Shown in pieces: positions 9,332 through 17,973 of a DNA stretch of 64,000 bases (position 1 is its first letter; each line of letters starts with the position of its first letter). This stretch comes from an uncultured Candidatus Saccharibacteria bacterium. GTDB lineage: Bacteria; Patescibacteriota; Saccharimonadia; Saccharimonadales; Saccharimonadaceae. The translations under genes were made by a program, and so were the position numbers. Where the stretch lies: positions 20,448 through 84,447 of the forward strand of contig CALJPD010000020.1 in NCBI GenBank assembly GCA_937981355.1. The letters run 5' to 3'. The notes under the pieces were generated by a model, which saw only the letters and a program-made list of their open reading frames with translations, did not search any database and was not told where the DNA came from.

Positions 9332-10576
9332 ATGTTAGATATTCGTTATATTCGCGCGCATGCCGACGAGGTGCAGGCAGCAGCGCGCCATAAGGGCTAT
9401 GAGGTGTCCATCGCAGCGCTTCTCGCGTGCGACGATCAGCGCCGGGAGCTTCAGCAGCGGGTGGATGCTGTGCGTACCACGCGCAACGAGACTGCCGCTC
9501 AGATGAAGGGTGGCAAGCCAAGCCAAGAACTCATCGCTACAGGCAAGGCACTCAAAGCCGAGCTTGCAACGCTGGAAGAGGAGCTGCGCACCATCGAGAA
9601 TAACTTTTTTGCTCAGTTAGAGGCAGTGCCAAATATCACCCTGCCAGACGTCCCACTGGGCGGCGAGACAGACAGTGTAGAGATTAAGCAGTGGGGTGAG
9701 CGACGTGAGTCGGCTAAAGACCACCTCGACTTTGCTACGAGCCGGGGCTGGCTCGACTTTGAGCGCGGTGCTAAGGTGGCTGGCACGAAGTTTTACTATG
9801 TGCTGGGCGACCTCATGCTGCTCGAGAATGCCATTTACCAATACGCCCTCAATTTCCTCGTGAGCAAAGGCTTCCGCCCTATGACGGTGCCGCACGTGGT
9901 GAATGGCCGCGTAGCGCGTGGTTCGGGCTTTGCACCCAAGAGCGATAAAGAGAGTAACGAGTACTTTATTGAGGGCGAAGACACCATGCTGATCGGCACA
10001 GCCGAGGCACCACTGACGGGCTTCCATGCCGATGAGATCTTGCATGAGAAAGACTTGCCGCTCCTCTACGCTGGCTACAGCCCCTGCTACCGCAAAGAGG
10101 CTGGCGCTGCCGGGAAGTTTAGCCGCGGGCTCTTCCGGGTGCATCAATTCAACAAACTCGAAATGTATATCTACTGCCTGCCCGAGCAATCGGCTCAGAT
10201 GCATGAGAAAATCCTCGCGCTGGAGGAGGAGATTTGGCAAAGCCTGGGCGTGCCATACCACGTGGTAAATATCGCAGCGGGGGATCTTGGTGCGCCAGCT
10301 GCCAAGAAGTACGACATCGAGTACTGGTCGCCTGTTGATGGTGCCTACCGTGAGCTGACTAGCTGCAGCAACTGCACCGACTTCCAGGCGCGCAACCTTG
10401 GCATCCGCGTCCGCCGGGCCGATGGCTCGCTCCAGGTAGTACACACCCTCAATGGTACCGCAGTGAGCTTGGCTCGCGCACTGGTAGCAATTATCGAGAA
10501 TTATCAAACAACTGATGGCCAGCTCCGCGTGCCAACGGTGCTGCAGCCATATCTGAATAACAGGGAGGTACTCTAG
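9332..10576 (+). CDS. serS: seryl-tRNA synthetase
   Basis: 414 residues, normal SerRS length. It charges tRNA-Ser and tRNA-Sec-type substrates in the cytoplasm. The N-terminal coiled-coil arm (about residues 28-100) is followed by a class II core with motif 2 (CYRKEAGAAGKFSRGLFRVHQF, near 253-274) and motif 3 in the C-terminal part (NGTAVSLARALVAIIENYQ). The start is fixed by the TATAAT box 6 nt upstream. The next gene starts immediately after its TAG stop. Confidence 0.96.
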   Translation: MLDIRYIRAHADEVQAAARHKGYEVSIAALLACDDQRRELQQRVDAVRTTRNETAAQMKGGKPSQELIATGKALKAELATLEEELRTIENNFFAQLEAVPNITLPDVPLGGETDSVEIKQWGERRESAKDHLDFATSRGWLDFERGAKVAGTKFYYVLGDLMLLENAIYQYALNFLVSKGFRPMTVPHVVNGRVARGSGFAPKSDKESNEYFIEGEDTMLIGTAEAPLTGFHADEILHEKDLPLLYAGYSPCYRKEAGAAGKFSRGLFRVHQFNKLEMYIYCLPEQSAQMHEKILALEEEIWQSLGVPYHVVNIAAGDLGAPAAKKYDIEYWSPVDGAYRELTSCSNCTDFQARNLGIRVRRADGSLQVVHTLNGTAVSLARALVAIIENYQTTDGQLRVPTVLQPYLNNREVL

Positions 10577-11704
10577 ATGGGGCGCACAATCAGAAAAATG
10601 AGCCGCAAAGGCTATGCCAAAGTTGCCAAGCCGTTTCTCTTCCGGCGGCAGCCCGATGCAGCGCACCAGTCGATGCTCTGGACGGCGCGGGCACTGCATG
10701 CTATTCGGGGCGAGCAGCTCCTCAGTGGCTGGCGCTATAAGAATCCTCGCCTCGAGCAGACTATTCTTGGCCTTAACTTTGTTAATCCCATCGGTCTGTC
10801 TGCTGGGCTGGATAAAGATTTTGATCTACCCCCTGTGGCAAAGAAAATTGGTTGCGGCTTTGAGATTGGCGGTTCGGTAACGGCCATGCCTTGTGAGGGT
10901 AACCCCAAACCGTGGTTTCGTCGCTTGGCTAGTGAGCAGTCGATTGTCGTCAATGTTGGCCTGGCCAATCGCGGCGTCGCTAAGGCGATCGAGCAGATTC
11001 GTAGCTACTCACCACGGGTTTGGCGCGACTTTCCGCTCAGCGTATCCGTAGCCAAGACGAACAGCCCTAAGCAAGTCCGCCCCAAGCAAGCAATTGCCGA
11101 CTACTGCGACAGCCTTCGCCAGCTTGAAGCAGCTGGTTGCGCACCACTGTACGAGATTAACATCTCCTGCCCTAATGCTTATGGCGGCGAGCCCTTCACC
11201 ACACCCGCTCGCCTCAAGAAACTCCTCACTGCAGTGGATGAGCTGAAGCTCTCGCGCCCAGTCTTTATCAAAATGCCAACAGATAAGACGTGGACGCAGT
11301 TTGCCAAACTACTCTCCATTATCGATAAGCATAATGTCGCGGGTCTGACGATCGGCAACCTCGTCAAAGATCGCAGTAAGCTCACCGACCCAAGTGTCTT
11401 GCCTGACGATACTCCTGGTAGCCTTAGTGGTCGGCCAGCTCAGGCCATTACCACGCGGCTTATCCACAAGACGTATGCACTGTATGGTGACCGTTTTGTC
11501 ATCATTGGTGTGGGCGGTGTCTTTACAGCGGAAGATGCGTACGAAAAGATTCGGGCTGGCGCGAGCCTAGTTGCGCTGGTGACGGCGCTGATGTTTGAAG
11601 GACCACAGGTCGTGGGCGATATCAACGAAGGCTTGGTGGAGCTGCTCGACCGAGACGACTATGTCTCTATTAGCGAAGCAATCGGTGCAGCACACCGTAA
11701 GTAG
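10577..11704 (+). CDS. pyrD: dihydroorotate dehydrogenase, class 2-like
   Basis: 375 residues beginning on the base after the serS stop. It oxidises dihydroorotate to orotate with bound FMN. The N-terminal extension (KPFLFRRQPDAAHQ) and the end (GGVFTAEDAYEKIRAGASLV) are those of quinone-linked class 2 enzymes. The catalytic loop reads NISCPN: class 2 enzymes normally carry Ser at that position (NISSPN), while Cys is typical of class 1. No other pyrimidine gene is in the window, so either the pathway is elsewhere or this is a single-step scavenging or electron-transfer enzyme. Confidence 0.85.
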   Translation: MGRTIRKMSRKGYAKVAKPFLFRRQPDAAHQSMLWTARALHAIRGEQLLSGWRYKNPRLEQTILGLNFVNPIGLSAGLDKDFDLPPVAKKIGCGFEIGGSVTAMPCEGNPKPWFRRLASEQSIVVNVGLANRGVAKAIEQIRSYSPRVWRDFPLSVSVAKTNSPKQVRPKQAIADYCDSLRQLEAAGCAPLYEINISCPNAYGGEPFTTPARLKKLLTAVDELKLSRPVFIKMPTDKTWTQFAKLLSIIDKHNVAGLTIGNLVKDRSKLTDPSVLPDDTPGSLSGRPAQAITTRLIHKTYALYGDRFVIIGVGGVFTAEDAYEKIRAGASLVALVTALMFEGPQVVGDINEGLVELLDRDDYVSISEAIGAAHRK

Positions 11705-11950
11705 GGAAGCGCCAGTGGCGTCCGAAGCAAACGGCTTGCGAGATTAAAGCGCTTTGTTTCTTTTCGCGTCTCCTCCAGCGCTAGAGCTGAAGTCGATTAT
11801 AACAATCGATTCGTTACTCTATTTGAATAAAGTAGAAAGAAGGGGGACTGGTGCTAAGGAGTGGAGCTGTGAAATTAAGCTCGCAGCCATTTGACATTAC
11901 CCATAATATGCTGCATCATAGGACGAGGATATTGCAACAAAGGAGCAAGA

Positions 11951-12605
11951 ATGAACGAACATCAGCCAGCAAGAGATCCAGGAAGCGGAGAACGGAAAGA
12001 CCCATCAGGGCTGGCAGATCAGCTGCAAGAAGAGCTCAGCTGTATCTTAACGGAAAGACCCTTCGAGTATGCATGGTGGAGGCAGAGTGCATTGCAGGAG
12101 CGTCGTATCCAAACCAACCCAGAAACTCAGCAAAGATGGTGAAACCAACGCCACCGAGCGTACTATATTTTTGACAGGCCGCGAGCGCGAGCGTATAGCG
12201 GTATTTGGCGTTGTGCCCGATAGTCTACCAGTTGTTTCGGGCCCGACTGTCGCTATTATGGCGCCTGATAGTAATGATTGGGTAGTGTATCGCTGTGGGG
12301 CGGATGCCAACGATAAATGGCAGGTCGTGCGCATCCACGGCGCAGGCACCGAGCAGTACAACGGTGGAGAAGAATACACCTTCTTCCAGCCCATAGAGGG
12401 CGATAGCCAGCAGCATCCCTCGCACAAGGATGCCGACGCACAAGAGCTGAGAGACCTGATGAAGTTGATAGATACGTCACACTGCCGCACAGAGACACCG
12501 CCTAAGAGCAAAGAGACTGAAGCCTTGCTCGACTAGATTAAAAAGCTGCGAAAAGAGGCGGCCTATCAGCTAAGCTCGCTAGCCAAACGTCTCTACCTGC
12601 GCTGA
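11951..12605 (+). pseudogene. broken gene of unknown function (frameshift and internal stop)
   Basis: ATG 11951 has AAGGAG 5 nt upstream and reads 63 codons to TGA at 12140-12142. A second frame, open from before 12069, continues with coding-like sequence (TIFLTGRERERIAVFG, then VSGPTVAIMAPDSNDWVVYRC) to TAG at 12534. After that TAG the same frame goes on as IKKLRKEAAYQLSSLAKRLYLR to TGA at 12603. This pattern fits one gene of about 215 codons damaged by a +1-type frameshift near 12100-12142 and a nonsense codon. I recognise no domain. Sequencing error could explain the shift but less easily the stop as well. The gap 11705-11950 before it holds no gene. Confidence 0.5.
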
Positions 12606-12686
12606 TAATTTGCCCACAACAACCCCTGTTTTCTCCTCAACCATGCTATACTATAAGCACAAGTTGCTAACACGAAAGGGGTCAGC

Positions 12687-13076
12687 ATGATCGCAAACAT
12701 CGACATTACCGGTATTGGCAAATACTCGCCAGACGAGCCAACCAAAAAATACATCCGCAAGAAGATCGGTGCGCTCGACCGCATGGTGTCGCGCCACGCC
12801 CGCAAGACTGTGAGCGCGATGGTGCGCATCGAGGAGATTAATGGCGAGCATGGCAATAAGTATGAGGTAGAGGTGGTCATTACCGTGCCAGACCAAACCA
12901 TCAAGGCCAAAGACTCCACACTTAACGTCCTGGCTGCCACCGACATCGTTGAGCGCAAACTGGCTGGCCAGCTGCGCAAATATAAGCAAAACCAGCTGCC
13001 GCACCTTGGTCGCCGTGGCCTTCTCGCCCGCTTCAAACGCAGCTTCGAGCGCGAGCAGGATCACCCTACGGAGTAG
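12687..13076 (+). CDS. hpf: ribosome hibernation promoting factor / RaiA family
   Basis: 129 residues, single sigma-54 modulation/S30EA domain (IDITGIGKYSPDEPTKKYIRKKIG at the N-terminus, a conserved beta-alpha-beta core). It binds the 30S mRNA/tRNA channel and stores ribosomes in inactive form. It lacks the long-form C-terminal dimerisation domain and ends in a basic tail. TATACT at 12647-12652 and AAAGGGG before ATG give a leadered start. Confidence 0.9.
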   Translation: MIANIDITGIGKYSPDEPTKKYIRKKIGALDRMVSRHARKTVSAMVRIEEINGEHGNKYEVEVVITVPDQTIKAKDSTLNVLAATDIVERKLAGQLRKYKQNQLPHLGRRGLLARFKRSFEREQDHPTE

Positions 13077-13096
13077 GCGATAGGTATGCAAGAGTT

Positions 13097-13129
13097 AAGA
13101 GGCTGATATCGGTTGGGCATCGGCCTCTT
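13097..13129 (+). terminator. terminator after hpf
   Basis: AAGAGGCTGAT pairs with ATCGGCCTCTT (one mismatch) around an 11-nt loop; only a weak T-rich tail follows. Confidence 0.55.
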
Positions 13130-13242
13130 ACTCATACTTTGTGCGGGCCACCCTTCCCAAACGGCCGCAAACCCGGTATAATGAGGGGAGTTTTTTGAAT
13201 TGAATGGCCGCTTAGAGAGGAAAGCGAGGGAAGTTTGACACC

Positions 13243-15873
13243 ATGGCAACAACACAGCAAAAAGCACTGACGAAGATTTTTGGCGATCCGCAGAAGCGGA
13301 TCTTGAAGCGTCTGCAGAAGAAGGTAGACGAGATCAACAAGCTCGGGCCTAAATATAAGGCGCTCTCGGATGAGGAATTAGCCAAGCAAACAGAGGTCCT
13401 TAAGCAGCGCCTACACAAGAAAGGTACGACGCTTGATACTATCCTGCCTGATGCCTTTGCAGTAGTGCGCGAGATGGCCGATCGAGTGATTGGTGAGCGG
13501 CACTATGATGTGCAGCTGATTGGCTCGATGGTGCTACACGAAGGCAACGTGGCTGAACTCAAGACTGGTGAAGGCAAGACCTTGATGTCCACGCTGGCAG
13601 CATACCTCAATGCGCTCGAGGGCAAGGGTGTGCACATCGTGACCGTCAACGACTACTTGGCGCAGCGTGACGCTGGCTGGATGGGGCAGATCTACAGCGC
13701 TCTGGGCATTAGTACTGGTGTGATCATTAACGAAGCGTCCTTCCTCTACGATGGTGCGTATACCAACGAGAACCATACTGACCCACGTATGCAAAAACTC
13801 CGCCCCTGTACACGGCGCGAGGCCTATGAGGCAGACATTACCTATGGGACAAACAACGAGTTTGGCTTCGACTACCTGCGCGACAATATGGTCAATGAGA
13901 TTAGCCTGGTGCGCCAGCGCGAGCTCAACTTTGCCATTGTAGACGAGGTGGATTCCATCTTGATCGACGAAGCGCGCACCCCACTCATTATTAGTGCGCC
14001 CGCGGCTGAGAACCCTGATAGCTACTACCAATTTGCCAAGATTGCTGCCAAGCTTGTGCCGGAGGACTACCGTCTCGACGAAAAGCACACCAGTGTAGCA
14101 CTAACGGATAGTGGCATTGATAAGGTGCAAAAACTCCTTGGTATAAAAAATTTGTACACCCCTGAGTATGTCCGCAGCGTTTACCACATCAACCAAGCGC
14201 TGCGCGCCCAGACACTCTTCCATCGTGACAAAAACTACGTAGTGACCAATGATGGCGAGGTAATCATTGTCGATGAACACACTGGCCGCCTCAAGATCGG
14301 CAACCGCTACAACGAAGGCCTCCACCAGGCGATCGAAGCGAAAGAAGGCGTGCCTGTCCAGCAAGAGAGTATGACGCTGGCAACCATTTCCTTCCAGAAC
14401 TTCTTCCGCCTGTATAAGAAGCTCAGTGGTATGACCGGTACGGCCTTTACTGAGGCAGAGGAGTTCCAGCAGATCTATAGCCTGGATGTGGTGGTAGTGC
14501 CGCCCAATAAGCCAATTACCCGCAAAGATCACCAAGATCTTATCTACAAAACCGAGAAGGCTAAGCTCAAAGCTGTGGCGGCTGCCATCAAGAAGTACCA
14601 TCAGCAAGACCGGCCGGTGCTGGTGGGGTCGGGCTCGATCGCTAAGAATGAGCTGATCGCCCAGTGGCTCGACAAAGCGGGCATTGCATATGAGATCCTC
14701 AATGCTAAGAATAATGAGCGTGAGGCCGAGATTGTGGCGCACGCTGGTGAGAAGGGCGCTGTGACGCTGGCGACGAACATCGCGGGGCGTGGTACAGACA
14801 TCAAGCTTGGGCCGGGCGTGAAGGAGCTTGGTGGCTTGGTGGTGATCGGCAGTGAGCGGCATGAGTCGCGCCGGATCGACAACCAGCTGCGGGGCCGTGG
14901 TGGCCGCCAGGGCGACCCGGGTGACACCCAATTCTATGTCTCGACCGAAGACGATCTGATGCGGATCTTCCAGGGTGAGCGTATTGCTGGCCTGATGGAG
15001 CGCCTTGGAGTAGAAGAAAACATGGCTATTCAAAACAAAGCAGTCAGTAAGACGCTTGAGGCGGCGCAAAAGCGGGTTGAGGGCTTTAACTTTGATGCGC
15101 GCAAAAATGTTGTTCAGTACGACAACGTCATCAACCGCCACCGCAAAGTGGTCTATACTGTGCGACGCAAGATTCTCGATGGCGACAACATCAAGCCAGA
15201 AATTCAGCGCCTGCTGCGCACTGCAGTAGAGAGCCTTACAGAGGTACCAGCTAAGCAAAACCCGAAGTTTGCTGAGGAGTTTGGCGCGATCTTCCCACTG
15301 GACAAAGACGAGATTAAGAAAATCGGTGCCGAGAAGCGCGACCGTGTCCGGACTAAGATGGCACTCGATGCGGCGAAAAAATTGTATCAAGACAAAGAAG
15401 ACGAACTGGGTAGCGAGCTACTGCGCGGTATTGAGCGTGAAGTGTATCTGCAGGTGCTCGACACACTGTGGATGCAGCACCTAGAGAATATGCAGCACCT
15501 GCGTGAAGGAATCCACTGGCGCAGTGTGGGCCAGCGCGACCCGCTCGTGGAGTACCGCGCCGAGTCGCAAAAGTTGTTCGATAGCCTGCAGGCTAACCTC
15601 CGAGCTGAGGTTCTCCACGCGATCTACCAAGTGCGCAGGACAGATGCCATCACTCGCGAGGCAACTGACAACGAGCACGATACCGAGCTTACCCGCCTGG
15701 CTGAAACCTCGGTGGAGCGCGGTGTGAATGAAATCACAAGTGGGGAAGCGAATCGTGATCAGGACTTTACCAAAACAAAAGCGGCACCAACTACTGCCGA
15801 TGTCAACCGCAAACGTAACGCCGCCCGCAAGAAAAAGAAAGCCCAGCGGCAGAATCGCAAAAAGAACCGCTAA
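13243..15873 (+). CDS. secA: preprotein translocase ATPase SecA
   Basis: 876 residues, typical of SecA. It is the motor that drives signal-peptide proteins through SecYEG. Walker A LKTGEGKT near residue 110, DEAD-type DEVDSILIDEART near residue 230, NIAGRGTDIKLGPGV near residue 515 and RGRGGRQGDPG near 548 are intact, and the helical scaffold region is present. The C-terminus ends in a Lys/Arg-rich run instead of the zinc-binding CxCx8CH-type motif. TATAAT at 13177-13182 and a leader of about 55 nt precede it. It is directly followed by an M16 peptidase gene. Confidence 0.97.
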   Translation: MATTQQKALTKIFGDPQKRILKRLQKKVDEINKLGPKYKALSDEELAKQTEVLKQRLHKKGTTLDTILPDAFAVVREMADRVIGERHYDVQLIGSMVLHEGNVAELKTGEGKTLMSTLAAYLNALEGKGVHIVTVNDYLAQRDAGWMGQIYSALGISTGVIINEASFLYDGAYTNENHTDPRMQKLRPCTRREAYEADITYGTNNEFGFDYLRDNMVNEISLVRQRELNFAIVDEVDSILIDEARTPLIISAPAAENPDSYYQFAKIAAKLVPEDYRLDEKHTSVALTDSGIDKVQKLLGIKNLYTPEYVRSVYHINQALRAQTLFHRDKNYVVTNDGEVIIVDEHTGRLKIGNRYNEGLHQAIEAKEGVPVQQESMTLATISFQNFFRLYKKLSGMTGTAFTEAEEFQQIYSLDVVVVPPNKPITRKDHQDLIYKTEKAKLKAVAAAIKKYHQQDRPVLVGSGSIAKNELIAQWLDKAGIAYEILNAKNNEREAEIVAHAGEKGAVTLATNIAGRGTDIKLGPGVKELGGLVVIGSERHESRRIDNQLRGRGGRQGDPGDTQFYVSTEDDLMRIFQGERIAGLMERLGVEENMAIQNKAVSKTLEAAQKRVEGFNFDARKNVVQYDNVINRHRKVVYTVRRKILDGDNIKPEIQRLLRTAVESLTEVPAKQNPKFAEEFGAIFPLDKDEIKKIGAEKRDRVRTKMALDAAKKLYQDKEDELGSELLRGIEREVYLQVLDTLWMQHLENMQHLREGIHWRSVGQRDPLVEYRAESQKLFDSLQANLRAEVLHAIYQVRRTDAITREATDNEHDTELTRLAETSVERGVNEITSGEANRDQDFTKTKAAPTTADVNRKRNAARKKKKAQRQNRKKNR

Positions 15874-17160
15874 ATGCAGCACACAGTAACAGAGGTCAGG
15901 CTAAAGAATGGTGCCTGTGGCCTTCTCATCGACGTGCCTGGCGCAACCGTGATGAGCTTCCAGTTCCAATTTCGGGCGGGCAACCGTTATGTTGCGAGCA
16001 AGGACATCTACGAGACGGCGCACATTATGGAGCATATGGCCTTTGGTGCCAATGCTCAGTTTGCGAGCGAGCATGAGTACGAGGCAGAGTTTATTAAAAA
16101 CGGTGCCTACCACAATGCCTGGACGAGCGACCTGTCTATGGTGTATGTGGCGGACTGTGCGGACTTTGAGTGGGAGCGTATTTTGCAGTTGCAGCAGGTG
16201 GCCATTACGCAGCCAAAGTTCAACCAGACGGAACTCGAGGCGGAGAAGGGCAACGTGCGCAGCGAGCTTGTCGGCTATCTTAACAATCATAACCGAGTGC
16301 TGTGGCCCAAGATTCAGCAGCTACTGGGGAATGACATCTACACCTACCACCAGCGAGTACGTACCATTGCACGGGTGCAGTTGAGCGATATCCAGGAGCA
16401 CTACCGACGAACCCACACTAGTGACAACCTTCGCTTTGTCATTGCTGGCAAAATGGCGGGGCGCAAGGCGCAGATCAAGCGCATGCTGGAGAGCTGGCAG
16501 CTGCCGCGTGGTGAGCGCTTTGCGGTGCCGCACGACGAACTTCACAGTGGTAAGCCCACCCTCATCCGTCGCAAAGAGGCCAGCAACCTCACCTTTGGCT
16601 GGTCGATGGAGATCCCGCGCGAGCTTAGCGATAAAGAAGACGCTGCACTCGATTGCCTCAACCATATTCTCACTGGCACTATGCATTCGCGCATCTTTGG
16701 CAAAGCCCGCAAGCAGGGCATGGCCTATGGGATGTTTAGTGATGGCTCGGTGGGTAAGTATGAGAGCAGCTGGGACTTTGGTGGCGAGGTAGAGTGTGAC
16801 AAGGCAGAGCGGCTCTTTGCTTTGATTGTCAGTGAGCTCCAGGCGGTGCTGCGTGGTGAAATTACCGAGGCCGAGCTGGAGGCAGCCAAATCCTATGGCC
16901 TGGGGCGCTACCAAATGGGGGCGCAAACAGTAGCACAAATTAGTGGATTCTACACTGGCCGCTTCTTCTGGGATGGCTATGTGAAGGACTATGCCAAGGT
17001 GCCACAAGAGATCAAAGACACAACCCTCGAGCAAATGAACGCTGTAGCACGTGAATTCATCGCTGCCAACACCTGGGCACTCGCTGGTGTGAGCAGCGGC
17101 GAGCGCAGCGACATCGTGCGGCTAGGTGAGCAGCTGGAAGGGCTGTTTACACAGAGGTAG
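15874..17160 (+). CDS. M16 family zinc peptidase (pitrilysin-like)
   Basis: 428 residues; ATG follows the secA stop with no gap, so it is co-translated with secA. The inverted zinc motif HIMEH (HxxEH) is at about residues 49-53, with the downstream Glu region ELEAEKGNVRSE near residue 122. A second, inactive M16 domain fills the C-terminal half. No signal peptide is visible, so it is probably cytoplasmic and may degrade peptides, perhaps cleaved signal or misrouted precursor fragments; that link to SecA is inference from position only. Confidence 0.88.
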   Translation: MQHTVTEVRLKNGACGLLIDVPGATVMSFQFQFRAGNRYVASKDIYETAHIMEHMAFGANAQFASEHEYEAEFIKNGAYHNAWTSDLSMVYVADCADFEWERILQLQQVAITQPKFNQTELEAEKGNVRSELVGYLNNHNRVLWPKIQQLLGNDIYTYHQRVRTIARVQLSDIQEHYRRTHTSDNLRFVIAGKMAGRKAQIKRMLESWQLPRGERFAVPHDELHSGKPTLIRRKEASNLTFGWSMEIPRELSDKEDAALDCLNHILTGTMHSRIFGKARKQGMAYGMFSDGSVGKYESSWDFGGEVECDKAERLFALIVSELQAVLRGEITEAELEAAKSYGLGRYQMGAQTVAQISGFYTGRFFWDGYVKDYAKVPQEIKDTTLEQMNAVAREFIAANTWALAGVSSGERSDIVRLGEQLEGLFTQR

Positions 17161-17349
17161 AAGCACCTCAGCTTAGTATAGTTGCCCCCTTTGTGCCATA
17201 AGAGTCGAAGTTTTTGTGGCGATGCTTGGCCTATCTGCTTATATAATTTGATCAAATTATTTTTACTATTTTTTAGTGAAGGCAAGGAGAGATACTTGCA
17301 TTCATTGAATTTTGCCGTATTATTGAAGTAATAACATAGGAGAGTATAT

Positions 17350-17622
17350 ATGAGTGAAGTCAATCCAGCCAACAGCAAAAGTTACCGCCCAGGAGACGAA
17401 GAAAAAGGTTATAACGACCTTGTCACGATTGTCCTCACAAAACGGGAATGCTCAGATTTATTGACAGCCATGAATGAGCTCACCGCAGGCCCGTATGCAC
17501 CTTCTGAAAAAGAATGGCAATGGATGGAGGATGTCATGGGTATGCCTACGCGCGAAAGTTTGATGGCACTATTCGATAAGGTTGATGATTTCCAAGAGGG
17601 CGACCTTAGGTCGTCCAAGTAG
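17350..17622 (+). CDS. small acidic protein of unknown function
   Basis: 90 residues, acidic, no transmembrane segment or recognised domain. AGGAGA lies about 6 nt before ATG, and TATTAT lies some 30 nt further upstream, so the start is well supported. The central part (TKRECSDLLTAMNEL, then WQWMEDVMGMPTRE) is helical. It stands alone between the M16 peptidase and murD. Confidence 0.6.
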   Translation: MSEVNPANSKSYRPGDEEKGYNDLVTIVLTKRECSDLLTAMNELTAGPYAPSEKEWQWMEDVMGMPTRESLMALFDKVDDFQEGDLRSSK

Positions 17623-17752
17623 CATTCCGAAATACTTGACTTTTGAATCACAGTGACAATGCATACCTGCGTCGTGCTCAAGTGACTCCTCGTCAGAGTA
17701 CGAACGATTAGGTTAGTTGCATTTGTCTCGCGTTCCGACGTTAGGCGAGTTT

Positions 17753-17854
17753 ATGAGCACCGAAGCTCAGATGGACGTTGAGCGATATGGCTTCAACCCT
17801 GAGGAGGATCGGGACACATCACACAAGACACACTTTGCTTATTTAACAAAGTAA
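17753..17854 (+). CDS. possible 33-residue small gene
   Basis: An open frame from ATG 17753 to TAA in the 350-nt gap between 17622 and 17974, coding a charged peptide (MSTEAQMDVERYGFNPEEDRD at its start). A weak AGGCGAG precedes it. The coding look of the residues is the main support; it may be a gene remnant. Nothing else was recognised in this gap. Confidence 0.25.
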   Translation: MSTEAQMDVERYGFNPEEDRDTSHKTHFAYLTK

Positions 17855-17958
17855 TAGGGAAGAGCAGCTTGGGCTAGTGGATTTTTGTGGTTTGAGCGGA
17901 TTAATAACAATAACCCTCATTCTCACCTCTGATGGATCCACATGAGACAGGTTATGTA

Positions 17959-17967
17959 TGCTATAAT
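17959..17967 (+). promoter_or_regulatory. extended -10 promoter of murD (leaderless)
   Basis: TGCTATAAT ends 6 nt before ATG 17974. Confidence 0.7.
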
Positions 17968-17973
17968 GGCGGT

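Noticed and set aside
9617..10699. 360-codon antisense frame across serS and pyrD
   Set aside because: Shadow of two certain genes on the other strand.
14101..15390. 429-codon antisense frame inside secA
   Set aside because: Mirror of a long GC-rich gene; secA itself is certain, and the antisense frame has no promoter or recognised residues.
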